64,000 nucleotides of DNA from Candidatus Ozemibacter sibiricus (GTDB lineage Bacteria; Muiribacteriota; Ozemobacteria; Ozemobacterales; Ozemobacteraceae), in assembly GCA_003327425.1 (NCBI GenBank), contig QOQW01000020.1, positions 58,490 to 122,489 on the forward strand, written 5' to 3'. This document shows positions 24,961 through 40,014 of the stretch, in pieces. Both the position numbers and the translations under genes were made by a program. Position 1 is the stretch's first letter, and each line of letters opens with the position of its first letter. The notes beneath the pieces are model-generated. The model worked only from the letters and a program-made list of their open reading frames with translations. It did no database searches and was not told the DNA's origin.

Positions 24961-27015
24961 TCACCGCCCGCGGAACTGGTCGTAGCGCTGGGTCAACTGA
25001 TCGTAGGCCGCCAGCTTGGCCTCGAGCCGTTTGGTATCGGCCCCGTAGCGGAATCGCCCGGTGTCTTCCGGATAGGCTTTCAGATAGAATTCGATCCAGA
25101 ATTCCTTCCGCTCGTGGTTGTACTCGGCCTTGGCTTCCCAGCAGTGCAGGTCGCGGATGAGGCTGAGCGAGAACGGACTCATCTTGCCGGTCAGGTGGTT
25201 GAAGTTGGCGTTGGTACCGACCTGCCACAGCGGCCGGATGGTCGCCCGGTAGTTGAGCGAGGTGTTGGTCACCCGCCGGTACTCATGCGGATAGGTGATG
25301 CTGGTGTCGAACGACCACAGCGCGCTGGCCAGCCGGTACCGGATGTTGAGGTTCCCCGGCACCAGGCGAGTCAGACTCATCGATGAGAAGGAGACCGGGT
25401 CTGGCACGTAATCACGACGGATGAAGAATTCCCACGTGCGATAAGCGTCGGGGTAGGACCGGCGGGAGTAATCCCAGTAGACCTGTTCCAGTCGCTGGGC
25501 CGTGCGATTGTAGTTGAAGTTGATCGGGTTGAAGGTCCAGGTGCTGGTGGCCACCCGCAGCCGGAACGACATCACATCGGTATTGCTGAACGAGTCGAAC
25601 CGGAATGGCGATTTTCCCTTCTGGGTCGACAGATTGTAGTTGAACTCGAGATTGGTCATCTGGCTGAACTTGTGGTTGGCCCGCACCATCGTGGTGCCGT
25701 TCTCGCGTTCGACGCCCTCGCTGTACCAGCTCTTGGCGAAATTATAGGAGGGAGTGAATTCGAACCGTTCGTTGACCTTGATGGTGGGCACGGTGAAATT
25801 CGAGCGCAGATCTTTCTTCTCGGTATCTTTCTTGTTGTCCAGAGTGCCTTCCTCGTACCGGCCGAACATGCCCGAGATGTTCATGGTCAACGGCACCACC
25901 TTGAACGTGTAGGCAGGGAAGGTCATATTGATCTCGGGCAGCCGATTGAGGATCTGGTACCCGTTGTCGAGCGTGTAGCTGTCCCCGTCGAGATCGAAGA
26001 ACTTGCTGGCCGTGACATTCGCGGTCATCATCGGCAATACCGGGTTGATATTCATCTGCACGTTGAGATCTTTGTTTTCAGGTTGGCCACCGATCTGGTC
26101 TCCGGTGTAGGACAGATTGGTCGAGACGGTGTCGCCCCGTTCGAACCGGTAGTTGTGCGACAGGCTCATCTGCAGGTTCTTGTGGTTCCGTTTCGATTCG
26201 TCGAGGTTGTAGATGTTGATCGAGCCGTCGCCGCGATCGGGGGTCGTATACGTGCCGCTGAAACTGGTGCCCATGCCGCGCTTCTCGAAATAGTCGATCC
26301 CGAACCGGCCCTTCATCGCCGAGGTCACGTCGAGATCGGTGCTGAACTTAAAAAAGAACCCGTCGATGGCGGACATTCCCTGCCGGGTCTGGAAGAACCG
26401 CTGCTCTTTCTTGAACAGACTGGACCGATCGATGCCTTTTCGATACAGGGTCGTTCCCTTCCACTTGAGGGCCAGGCCTTCCATGGTCATCTCGTGGCCG
26501 GGGATGATCTCGATGCTCCTGGCCTGGATGCGATAATGCGGATGCTCGTGGTCGTCGCACGTCGTCTGCATGATATCGTGGGCCAGGCTGTAGGCCGGAC
26601 TGACGTAGACGTCCTTGGCTTTGAAGAAGTTGCGGTTGCGCTTGATGGTGGCATCGCGCATCCAGCCTTTGCCCGTCTTCATGTTGTAGACCAGGAAATC
26701 GCCCTTGGTCTGGTCGTAGCCCTTCCAGAAATCGACCCCGCCATAGGCGAAGATGTCTTCGGTCTTGGTGTTGGCCTGGATGGTATCGGCCGCCAGCCGC
26801 AAATCTTTGTAGGTGATGAAGGCGTTGCCTTTGGTGACCACCTGATTGGCTTTGTTCCGGTATTCGAGGTAGTCGCCCTGGATCTCGACCGGGAATTTCT
26901 GGGTATCGATCTCGGGAACGTTGAAAGCCCGGCCGGTTCCCCCGAAGAGAACCAGCCACACGGCCAGAAACGCTCCGATCCGCCAGGACCGCGGACAGGC
27001 GGCGGCGTACCTCAT
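24961..27015 (-). CDS. LptD/OstA-like LPS-assembly outer-membrane protein
   Basis: 684 residues with a signal peptide (RIGAFLAVWLVLFGGTGRAF). Residues ~40-170 resemble an OstA/LptA-type beta-jellyroll (VEIQGDYLEYRNKANQVVTKGNAFITYKDLRLAADTIQ). The remainder is a long run of amphipathic strands consistent with the LptD barrel. It would insert lipopolysaccharide in the outer leaflet. It is shorter than E. coli LptD and I do not see a clear set of the disulfide cysteines. The ATG at 27015 lacks a strong ribosome site; a GGAGG lies 33 bases upstream inside a small hairpin, and an in-frame TGA excludes extension. Confidence 0.75.
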   Translation of the reverse strand: MRYAAACPRSWRIGAFLAVWLVLFGGTGRAFNVPEIDTQKFPVEIQGDYLEYRNKANQVVTKGNAFITYKDLRLAADTIQANTKTEDIFAYGGVDFWKGYDQTKGDFLVYNMKTGKGWMRDATIKRNRNFFKAKDVYVSPAYSLAHDIMQTTCDDHEHPHYRIQARSIEIIPGHEMTMEGLALKWKGTTLYRKGIDRSSLFKKEQRFFQTRQGMSAIDGFFFKFSTDLDVTSAMKGRFGIDYFEKRGMGTSFSGTYTTPDRGDGSINIYNLDESKRNHKNLQMSLSHNYRFERGDTVSTNLSYTGDQIGGQPENKDLNVQMNINPVLPMMTANVTASKFFDLDGDSYTLDNGYQILNRLPEINMTFPAYTFKVVPLTMNISGMFGRYEEGTLDNKKDTEKKDLRSNFTVPTIKVNERFEFTPSYNFAKSWYSEGVERENGTTMVRANHKFSQMTNLEFNYNLSTQKGKSPFRFDSFSNTDVMSFRLRVATSTWTFNPINFNYNRTAQRLEQVYWDYSRRSYPDAYRTWEFFIRRDYVPDPVSFSSMSLTRLVPGNLNIRYRLASALWSFDTSITYPHEYRRVTNTSLNYRATIRPLWQVGTNANFNHLTGKMSPFSLSLIRDLHCWEAKAEYNHERKEFWIEFYLKAYPEDTGRFRYGADTKRLEAKLAAYDQLTQRYDQFRGR

Positions 27016-27068
27016 GGATCCAAACCGGTCGAGCCCAAAGATGACTCAACCTCCTTCAGGGAGGTGGC

Positions 27069-27082
27069 TCTCTATATATCGG
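27069..27082 (-). promoter_or_regulatory. Shared 14-base element upstream of the LptD-like gene
   Basis: Second copy of CCGATATATAGAGA, 54 bases before the ATG. Here CTCTCT before it and AGAGAG at its end form a hairpin, and a CCTCC/GGAGG stem follows. The common element before two envelope-linked transcripts suggests a shared promoter or operator. Confidence 0.45.
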
Positions 27083-27146
27083 TAAGAGAGAAGGAAATTC
27101 GGAACACCAGGGAGAGGGGCCATGGGCGCGCGGCCGCGACGATCGC

Positions 27147-28385
27147 TCAGAGGCTCAGAATGGTGCGATGGAGCAGCTCGATGGCTTCGTTCGCTCCATC
27201 GCGCGACACGGCCAGCGTCAATCGCACCCCCCGATGGTCGACCAGCCAGGGATGGATGCCGATCGCCTGCAACGGACGCAAGAGGCGGGGAACCAGCTCA
27301 GGGTTCGCTTCCAACCCGCACCCGACGATCGAAATGACCGCCGGCGTCGAGGCGAACCGCACCTCTTCCGCTTGATGCTCGGCGGCCAGCTCCCAGAGCG
27401 CGGGGAGCGCCTGGAAGGCCTCCCCGAGTCGGAACCCGACCCGCAGACTGCCGGTGATCCCATCGAAGGTCCGCCATTCCCAGGCGGTCGGCGAGAAAGG
27501 CAGGGCGACCACCCAGGCGGTCGGCGCCTCGGAGGTGTCCGGTCGGTGACGCAGACCTTCCACCGTCACCACGGCCTGCTTGCGGTCGACCGCCAGACTC
27601 TTGACCAGATGGCGCGAATCGCCGTCCGGCCCGACCACGCTGCCTTCTTCCCGGGTGAAGCTCGACCGTACGTGGATCCGGATGCCGGCTTCCCGCGCAT
27701 AGGCGATGGCCCGCGGATGGAGGATGCCGTTGCCGTAGCGGGCCAGGGCATCCATCTCGCGATAATCGAGATGCCAGACCTTGCGAGCCGTGGGCACCAG
27801 GCGCGGATCGGCCGAATAGACCCCATCCTCGTCGGTGAATTTCTCGCAGAGCTTCTGACCCAGATCGCGAGCCAGCGCCACCGCGGTGATATCCGACCCC
27901 CCTCGGCCCAGCGTGGTGAAGTCACCGTGCGGGGTCACGCCCTGGTAGCCGGCCACCACGGGCACCCCGCCCTCCCGGACGAACGTCGCCAGCTCGCCCA
28001 GCCGCTCGAAGGCGGTGATCTCGGCACTACCGAAGCGATCATCGGTGCGGATGCCCAACGTCGGGGCGATGAACGACTTCGCCTTGACGCCGACCCGGGT
28101 CAGCGCCGCCGCCGTCACCGACACGCTGACGATCTCGCCGGTCGCCGCCAGTTGATCGACCTCGCGCAGAGGCGGGTCATGGCTGATGCGCGCCATGAGG
28201 GCGAGCAGCTCGTCGGTCGTGTCTCCCATCGCGGACACGACCAGCACGATCCGGCGCCCGGCTCGCACCTGCTCGGCCACCCGTTCGGCCACCTTCAAGA
28301 TGCGTTCTGGGGTGGCCATCGACGAGCCGCCGAACTTCTGAACCTGGACTTCCCCGGGCTGGAACACGGCCGTCTCTCCGTTCAC
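27147..28385 (-). CDS. lysC: Aspartate kinase
   Basis: 412 residues. Phosphorylates aspartate, the first step to lysine, threonine and methionine. Kinase domain with VQKFGGSSMATPERIL near the N-terminus and LGRGGSDITAVALA; two C-terminal ACT domains (~265-410; AVVTVEGLRH, ISIVGCGL). The GTG start at 28385 overlaps the stop of the upstream homoserine-dehydrogenase-like gene as GTGA, so translation is coupled. A frame open much further upstream is a shadow of that gene. Confidence 0.92.
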   Translation of the reverse strand: MNGETAVFQPGEVQVQKFGGSSMATPERILKVAERVAEQVRAGRRIVLVVSAMGDTTDELLALMARISHDPPLREVDQLAATGEIVSVSVTAAALTRVGVKAKSFIAPTLGIRTDDRFGSAEITAFERLGELATFVREGGVPVVAGYQGVTPHGDFTTLGRGGSDITAVALARDLGQKLCEKFTDEDGVYSADPRLVPTARKVWHLDYREMDALARYGNGILHPRAIAYAREAGIRIHVRSSFTREEGSVVGPDGDSRHLVKSLAVDRKQAVVTVEGLRHRPDTSEAPTAWVVALPFSPTAWEWRTFDGITGSLRVGFRLGEAFQALPALWELAAEHQAEEVRFASTPAVISIVGCGLEANPELVPRLLRPLQAIGIHPWLVDHRGVRLTLAVSRDGANEAIELLHRTILSL

Positions 28386-29617
28386 CCTTCGGTCCGCAGG
28401 CAGGTTTTCACCGTCGCCAGCTTGATCTGATCGCGGATTTCCCGCAGGGCTTCCGACAGATGCCGTTCCTCGACGGGCCGAGTGAACACCACCAGCTCGG
28501 GTTCGGAATGTCCGGCGTTGTCGGGCAAAGGCCCGCGCCCGCCGTTTTCCGGCTGGTAAAGCGACCGAATGCCGATGCCTTTTGCCGCCAGCACGTTCAA
28601 GACCTGGGCCACGGTCAGATCGAAATGGCTGAGGGCGAACCGCAGGAAGAACGAAGCCGGGCTGGTCGCCCCTTCCACCATGCCCGCTGCCGAACGTCCG
28701 GATTCGGTGGTGGCAGAGCCCGCCGGGGGGGTGGGAGCGGGGGCGGCCATCGGAACAGGTTCCAGCCAGTCCCGGATCATGCCGCGCAGGATGACGGCCG
28801 GGCCTGTCGCCGGGCCCGAATAGAACACGGATGATTGATCGGCCCGTTGCAGATAGGCCCCCTCTGAACCGCTGCGGATCTGCGCCAGCAAATAGCGAGC
28901 CGGCAGGAGAACCGGGCGGACCCACAGAGATAGTCCACCATCGCCGAGTTCGGCCGCCGCCAGCAACCTGATGGTCATATCCAAGCGGGTGGCCAGTTCG
29001 ACGTCACGAGGAGTGATGCGGGTGAGACCTTCGCAAGGGATGGCATCGGGATCGACATCGACCCCGAAAAGCAGACCGGCCAGCAAGGCCAGACGGTCGC
29101 GGGCGACCAGCCCGTGCAGATGTCGAGTCGCATTGCCTGGCGCCAGGTTCCGCCATTGGATATCCTGCAATGCGGCTTCGAGCGTTCGGCCGGTGTGTTC
29201 CATCTCGGTCAGAGCCGCCACGGCCACGCCATCCGGAGCGGCCAGCAGCCGTCGCGGCGCCGGATATCCGGCCCGCGGATGATGCAGATCGAGCAGCGGG
29301 AACGTCCCACCGATGGCGCCTCGCACGCCGGTCGTCGCCTGTTGCCGAAGGCGCCATCGCCGGCTGGCCAGAGCCGCATCGGCGGTGATGACCCGGGCTG
29401 GCCACCGATCGACCACCGGCGAACGGCCGTCGGGGAAATGCAGTCCCGTTTCGACACAGGCGAAGAACTCATCGGGAGCGAGCGCCGCCCACGGCCGCTC
29501 GACGTCTTCCCCCCCGAGAACGGGGGCCCGGACCAGGTCGGTCTGGCCCTGCTCGAGCAGGAACTGGCGCAGCTCGACCATCCAGCTCGGAAGATTGAGG
29601 AACCCGACCGTGCTCAT
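28382..29617 (-). CDS. Divergent homoserine dehydrogenase-like protein, probably non-catalytic
   Basis: 411 residues. Residues ~95-270 align by eye with the catalytic domain of homoserine dehydrogenase: LALLAGLLFGVDVDPDAI, EGLTRITPRDVELA, then RADQSSVFYSGPATGP. Residues ~320-410 are an ACT domain (FFLRFALSHFDLTVAQVLN). The N-terminus lacks the GxGxxG NAD(P)-binding motif, and the catalytic lysine expected before LALLA is Arg175. It is coupled to aspartate kinase, so a regulatory pseudoenzyme role is plausible. A functional enzyme with unusual residues cannot be excluded. Confidence 0.75.
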   Translation of the reverse strand: MSTVGFLNLPSWMVELRQFLLEQGQTDLVRAPVLGGEDVERPWAALAPDEFFACVETGLHFPDGRSPVVDRWPARVITADAALASRRWRLRQQATTGVRGAIGGTFPLLDLHHPRAGYPAPRRLLAAPDGVAVAALTEMEHTGRTLEAALQDIQWRNLAPGNATRHLHGLVARDRLALLAGLLFGVDVDPDAIPCEGLTRITPRDVELATRLDMTIRLLAAAELGDGGLSLWVRPVLLPARYLLAQIRSGSEGAYLQRADQSSVFYSGPATGPAVILRGMIRDWLEPVPMAAPAPTPPAGSATTESGRSAAGMVEGATSPASFFLRFALSHFDLTVAQVLNVLAAKGIGIRSLYQPENGGRGPLPDNAGHSEPELVVFTRPVEERHLSEALREIRDQIKLATVKTCLRTEG

Positions 29618-29730
29618 CCGGCCACCTCTGGCAATGTCATGTTTTCCACCGAAGCTCTGGCATTTTCACCGATTCGATCCAGGTCGACCGTCTTCGTTCT
29701 CCCTGCCAAGCTCGGAGTCATCCCCGCCGT

Positions 29731-31134
29731 TCATCCGTGGAGGTTCCGTCCCAGAGCGTTCTCGTAGGCTTCCAGGAAGGCCTCCGACAAGGTCGGATGG
29801 GGATGGATGAGACGCTCCATGCCGTGCTTATCGAGGTTCAGGGCGCGCCAGATGGTCGGTTCCATGATCAGATCGCTGGCCTCGGGGCCCCAGAGCACCG
29901 CCCCCAGCAGCCGACCGTCGGCATCGACCAGGACCTTGACCTGGCCATCTCCTTCGGCCATGGCCAGGGCCCGGCCGTTGGCCGAGAACAGGAACCGCCC
30001 GACGGTATAGGCGAGGCCGCGTTTCTGGGCCTCCTCTTCCGACATCCCGACCCAGGCGATTTCAGGGTACGTGTAGACGCAAGAAGGAACCGCGGAATAA
30101 TCGGGAGTCACCGGCTCGCCGTTCCACTGCCGGGCCAGGGTTTCGGCATCATAGGTTGCCTTGTGGGCCAGCATCGGCCCGCGAATGGCATCGCCGATGG
30201 CGTAGACTCCGGGCTGGCTGGTCTCGAACCGCTCGTTCACTTTCAGGAAGGGGCCATCCCGATCGAGCGACAGGGGTGAGCCTTCCAGACAGCGCAGGTT
30301 GGGCCGCCGCCCGATGGCCAGCAGCGCCCGATCGAAGGTGCGAACAGCGCCGCCGATCTGACAGACGACTCGGCCGCCTTCGATTTGCAGACCTTCCACC
30401 TTCTGCCCGACCAGGATTTCGAGCCCGGCTTTCTTGAACACGGGAAGCAACCGCTTGGCCGTGGCCGTATCAAGGCCGGGCAGGATCTGCGGCATCATCT
30501 CCACCACCGTGACCTTGCTGCCGAACTGCGCGAAGACCTGGCCGAGTTCGAGCCCGATCACGCCGCCTCCGACCACCAGGAGCGAAGCCGGAATTTCTTT
30601 GCAATGGAGCGCTTCGTCGCTGGTCCAGAACAAGGAGCGATCTTGCGGAAAGCTGGCCGGAACCCCCGGCACCGAACCGACCGCCAGACAGATTCGCTGG
30701 CCTTCGATCTCATTGGCCGGACAGGAGGAAGGAGAGCTGGCATCTTTCGCGCCAGGGGTAGGAGCAATGGCAACTCGATGCGGTGATTGCAGAGTTCCGA
30801 CCCCACGAACCAGCGTCACCCCAGCTTTTTCGAACAACTTCTCGATGCCCCCGCGCAACTGCCTGACCACCTCATCTTTGCGCGCCTGCACTCTATCCCA
30901 AGCGAAACCCACGTTTTCCACGGTCAGGCCGAGTTTCCCCGCCTGATGCAGGAAATGCAGACCTTTGGCCGAAGCCAGGAGCGCTTTGGTCGGGATGCAT
31001 CCCCAGTTCAGGCAGGTGCCGCCGACCTGGTCGGCCTCGACGACGGCGACCTTCCATCCTTTCTGGGCCTGGCGAAGCGCCAGTGGATACCCTCCCGGTC
31101 CGGCGCCGATGATGATGAGGTCGAACGAGTTCAT
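29731..31134 (-). CDS. lpdA: Dihydrolipoyl dehydrogenase
   Basis: 467 residues, the usual length. FAD-binding IIIGAGPGGYPLALRQAQ, redox-active disulfide in GGTCLNWGCIPTK, NAD-binding VVGGGVIGLELGQVFAQ, GVYAIGDAI and the C-terminal HPHPTLSEAF dimer motif with its catalytic His. E3 of 2-oxoacid dehydrogenase or glycine-cleavage complexes. Its ATG overlaps the accB stop (ATGA). No E1/E2 genes are nearby, so the complex it serves is unknown. Confidence 0.95.
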   Translation of the reverse strand: MNSFDLIIIGAGPGGYPLALRQAQKGWKVAVVEADQVGGTCLNWGCIPTKALLASAKGLHFLHQAGKLGLTVENVGFAWDRVQARKDEVVRQLRGGIEKLFEKAGVTLVRGVGTLQSPHRVAIAPTPGAKDASSPSSCPANEIEGQRICLAVGSVPGVPASFPQDRSLFWTSDEALHCKEIPASLLVVGGGVIGLELGQVFAQFGSKVTVVEMMPQILPGLDTATAKRLLPVFKKAGLEILVGQKVEGLQIEGGRVVCQIGGAVRTFDRALLAIGRRPNLRCLEGSPLSLDRDGPFLKVNERFETSQPGVYAIGDAIRGPMLAHKATYDAETLARQWNGEPVTPDYSAVPSCVYTYPEIAWVGMSEEEAQKRGLAYTVGRFLFSANGRALAMAEGDGQVKVLVDADGRLLGAVLWGPEASDLIMEPTIWRALNLDKHGMERLIHPHPTLSEAFLEAYENALGRNLHG

Positions 31135-31808
31135 GCCGTCGTCTCCGTGTCGATTTCGAACAGGACGGTTCCTTTTTCGACGGGTTTGGCGTTCACCCCG
31201 TGGATCTTGACGATCTTGCCCGCCTTGTCGGCTTTGATTTCATTCATCAGCTTCATGGCTTCGACGATGCAGACGGTCTTTCCGGGGGTGACAAGATCGC
31301 CTTCGTTGACATAGGGCGGAGAATTCGGCGAAGGGGCCCGATAGAAGGTGCCGGCCATCGGGGAAAGGATTTTGTGGTATGTCTTCTGCGGAGCCGGAGG
31401 AGGGGCTTTTTCCGGTTTGCTGGCGGCCACCCGGTTCTCGGTCTTCTGTTCCCCATTCCCTGAAAGGGGCGGCGGTGGCCCAGGGGGCAGGGAGGTAGGC
31501 AGTATTCCTGGGTAGGGCATGGCCATCGGACTGGCCACAGGGATGGGAAGGGGAATCCCATTGGCGGATCCAGAGGGGGGTGTTGGCGGCAGAGGCTGCT
31601 TTCGTAAAGCCAGTTTAAGCTCTGGAGTTTCGAGAGAAATCTCGGCCAGCTTTGTTTCCCCCATCAAACGAATGATCTCGAGGACTTCATCCAGAGGGGG
31701 ACGGATGTTGGCTTGCTCAGCACCTGTGGTGGGAGAAGGGACGATTTTGGAGGCCTGAGTCTTGCTGGACAGACTGGGCTTGGCAGACTGGGAGGTGGAA
31801 CGTTTCAT
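31131..31808 (-). CDS. accB: Biotin carboxyl carrier protein
   Basis: 225 residues, longer than E. coli AccB. N-terminal helix region (LDEVLEIIRLMGETKLAEISLE), a long Pro-rich linker (~100-145), then the biotinyl domain (~150-225) with the biotin-accepting lysine in VEAMKLMNEI. Carries CO2 in acetyl-CoA carboxylase. GAGGAG site before the ATG at 31808. The usual partner accC is not in this window; pairing with lpdA in a coupled two-gene unit is atypical. Confidence 0.92.
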   Translation of the reverse strand: MKRSTSQSAKPSLSSKTQASKIVPSPTTGAEQANIRPPLDEVLEIIRLMGETKLAEISLETPELKLALRKQPLPPTPPSGSANGIPLPIPVASPMAMPYPGILPTSLPPGPPPPLSGNGEQKTENRVAASKPEKAPPPAPQKTYHKILSPMAGTFYRAPSPNSPPYVNEGDLVTPGKTVCIVEAMKLMNEIKADKAGKIVKIHGVNAKPVEKGTVLFEIDTETTA

Positions 31809-31959
31809 AACAGACTCCTCACTGACCGAAGTCCCGCATGTATAGCAAATGGGAATCCCCCAGTCAACAGAGTTGGTCTCCCAGGCATCAGGTCTCCAGT
31901 AGACAACAGGAGGCAAGGTACGCCCAAGCTTCCACCCAGGTTCATGACAAGGGAAAACG

Positions 31960-32150
31960 GTGTACCCCTTTCTTGAAAAAAAGCGACCGTAGTAGTAGGT
32001 GTGGGGATTCGGTGGAAAACCTCCAGGATCGGCTTCTGATCATGGGTGGCGATTGTGGAAAACCTTGGGGAGAACAAGATCGGATTTTCCCCACCATCCA
32101 CCCGGTGGCCCCTCCATTGGGGGTGTCCTCTGAGAGTCCACCGGTAATTC
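31960..32150. other. Probable oriC
   Basis: The spacer between divergent accB and dnaA. From left to right it has an A-rich stretch (31974-31983), three TAG triplets (31990-31998), a GC-rich spacer, a TGGAAAA site (32011-32019; complement TTTTCCACC, 7/9 to the DnaA box) and TGTGGAAAA (32054-32062; complement TTTTCCACA, 8/9). Box, GC spacer, triplets and AT-rich run in that order match the published basal unwinding element. The 20-mer at 32052-32071 recurs at 47508. Confidence 0.65.
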
Positions 32151-32206
32151 ACAGCGTTGTCCCCAACATTATCAGTTGTTTGATCGCGAAATCCTTGGAA
32201 AAGGGC

Positions 32207-32235
32207 TTGTCAGCGGCATTTGTATCTGCTATGCT
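32207..32235 (+). promoter_or_regulatory. dnaA promoter
   Basis: TTGTCA (32207-32212), a 17-base spacer and TATGCT (32230-32235), 88 bases before the dnaA ATG. The leader contains a 7-bp hairpin GGGTACC/GGTACCC (32278-32307) just before the ribosome site. Confidence 0.75.
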
Positions 32236-32323
32236 CTTATAGCGTTCGAAAAAAAATCCCCCTGAAATCCATCCGTGGGGTACCTCTTTCTCTGAAACGG
32301 GGTACCCTGAGCGAGGACATCTG

Positions 32324-33712
32324 ATGAACCAGACCATCGCCCTCTGGGATCGCATCACCGGCGAGATCAGATCGCAGGTCAACGAAGCCGGCCTGAACCT
32401 GTTCCTGAATTCCATCTCCCCCCGCGGCATCGAGGGGGAGTCGTTCATTCTCGAGGCCCAGAACGAGATCTGCAAAGAGTGGATCGAGCGGCGGTATCGG
32501 CTCTTGATCACCAAAATCCTGCAAGAAAGCACTCCCCCGCTCAAGTGCGTCTTTGTTACTCGCATGAAACGCGGGCCGCATGATCGCCCGCAGCAACTCG
32601 GTCTTCCGGCCATCGCCGAAACCCCGGTGATGCCCGCTCCGGCCCCGACCGAGAAAGCGAGACCTGTCCCCAAGGGCGAGTCGGGGTTCAACAGCAAATA
32701 CACGTTCGAGACATTCGTCGTCGGCAAGAGCAATCAGTTCGCTCATGCCATCAGCCAGGCTGTCAGCAAGAACCTCGGCACGATGTACAATCCGGTCTTT
32801 ATCTATGGCGGAGTCGGCCTGGGAAAAACCCACCTGATGCAGGCCATCGGCCAGGAAGTCTTACGGCAGAATCCGAAAGCCCGGGTGGCCTACCTGTCTT
32901 CCGAAGCCTTCACCAATGACTTCATCGAATCGATCACCGTCAAACGGATGAGCGAATTCCGGGCCAAATACCGTAAGAAAGATCTGTTGCTGATCGATGA
33001 TGTCCAGTTCTTCGCCGGCAAGGAAGCGGTGGTTGACGAGTTCTTCCACACGTTCAACGAATTGTTCCAGAACAAGAAGCAGATCGTGTTGACGTCCGAT
33101 TCCCCGCCGAAGAAGATCAACAAGCTTGAAGAACGCCTGGTCTCAAGGTTTGAAATGGGAATCGTCGCTGACATTCAACCGCCCGATCTCGAAATGCGGG
33201 TGGCCATCCTGAAACGAGCGGCGGCTGATTGTGTCATTCGGGTCCCTGATGAAATCCTGATGTACCTGGCCGAACATGTGACCGACAATATCCGAGTTCT
33301 CGAAGGGGCTTTCAACCGCGTGGTGGCCTATGCCGGGGTCGTTCAGCGACCGGTCGATCGCGATCTGGTCGATCACATCCTGAAAGATTTCCTGCGCGAG
33401 AACACCCCTGGCCGCATCACCATCTCCTGGATCCAGAAACGGGTGGCTCAGTACTACGACATCCCCGAAGCCGAGATGAGCAGCAAACGCCGGTCCCAGA
33501 ATCTGGTGCTGCCACGACAGGTGGCCATGCGCCTGGCCCAGATACTGACCGATGCCTCCCTCAGCCAGATCGGCGAAGCCTTCGGCGGTCGCGACCACAC
33601 GACCGTCATGCATGCTTGCGAGAAGATCCAGAAACTGGTGAAGAGCGACCCCGAATTCCAACAAGAGTTCGAACGAATCGCCCGTTTCGTCGACCCGCAG
33701 GGTCGACGGTGA
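32324..33712 (+). CDS. dnaA: Chromosomal replication initiator DnaA
   Basis: 462 residues. Domain I ~1-85, a short linker, then AAA+ domain III with Walker A GGVGLGKTH (~163-171), Walker B LLLIDDVQF and the NIRVLEGAFNR sensor region. C-terminal domain IV has the DnaA-box recognition signature GGRDHTTVMHACEKI. Binds oriC and opens DNA for helicase loading. AGGA-type ribosome site. The next genes are DciA-like, remB, gyrB and gyrA; dnaN and recF, which usually follow dnaA, are absent here. Confidence 0.98.
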   Translation: MNQTIALWDRITGEIRSQVNEAGLNLFLNSISPRGIEGESFILEAQNEICKEWIERRYRLLITKILQESTPPLKCVFVTRMKRGPHDRPQQLGLPAIAETPVMPAPAPTEKARPVPKGESGFNSKYTFETFVVGKSNQFAHAISQAVSKNLGTMYNPVFIYGGVGLGKTHLMQAIGQEVLRQNPKARVAYLSSEAFTNDFIESITVKRMSEFRAKYRKKDLLLIDDVQFFAGKEAVVDEFFHTFNELFQNKKQIVLTSDSPPKKINKLEERLVSRFEMGIVADIQPPDLEMRVAILKRAAADCVIRVPDEILMYLAEHVTDNIRVLEGAFNRVVAYAGVVQRPVDRDLVDHILKDFLRENTPGRITISWIQKRVAQYYDIPEAEMSSKRRSQNLVLPRQVAMRLAQILTDASLSQIGEAFGGRDHTTVMHACEKIQKLVKSDPEFQQEFERIARFVDPQGRR

Positions 33713-33893
33713 TCGATCCCCTTCCCTGAAGGGTGCCTTGGGGTAGATTTCCCTCCCTTGGCAAGGGGAATGGCTTTGTTTTTTCGGGGTTTGCAGGCGC
33801 TTCTGAGGCCTCCTCGTATCCCCCTACGGGGGTTTGGAGTGAAAAATGTCGCGAAATTGGCTTTCAGAGCCGATTTGGCGGCAAAGTAAGGGC

Positions 33894-33922
33894 TTGAAAA
33901 TGCGCCTCGCTTCGAGTATCAT
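33894..33922 (+). promoter_or_regulatory. Sigma-70 promoter of the DciA-remB-gyrB unit
   Basis: TTGAAA (33894-33899), a 17-base spacer and TATCAT (33917-33922), leaving a ~14-base leader to the ATG at 33943 with no clear ribosome site. Confidence 0.65.
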
Positions 33923-33942
33923 GGTGCTCCTCTCAACGCACC

Positions 33943-37267
<3,325 letters not shown>

Positions 37268-37278
37268 GGCCTTCATCC

Positions 37279-40010
<2,732 letters not shown>

Positions 40011-40014
<4 letters not shown>

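Noticed and set aside
27147..28925. 592-residue version of aspartate kinase
   Set aside because: The first ~180 residues overlap the preceding gene in another frame and are Arg/Gly/Pro-rich; the coupled GTG at 28385 gives the normal family length.
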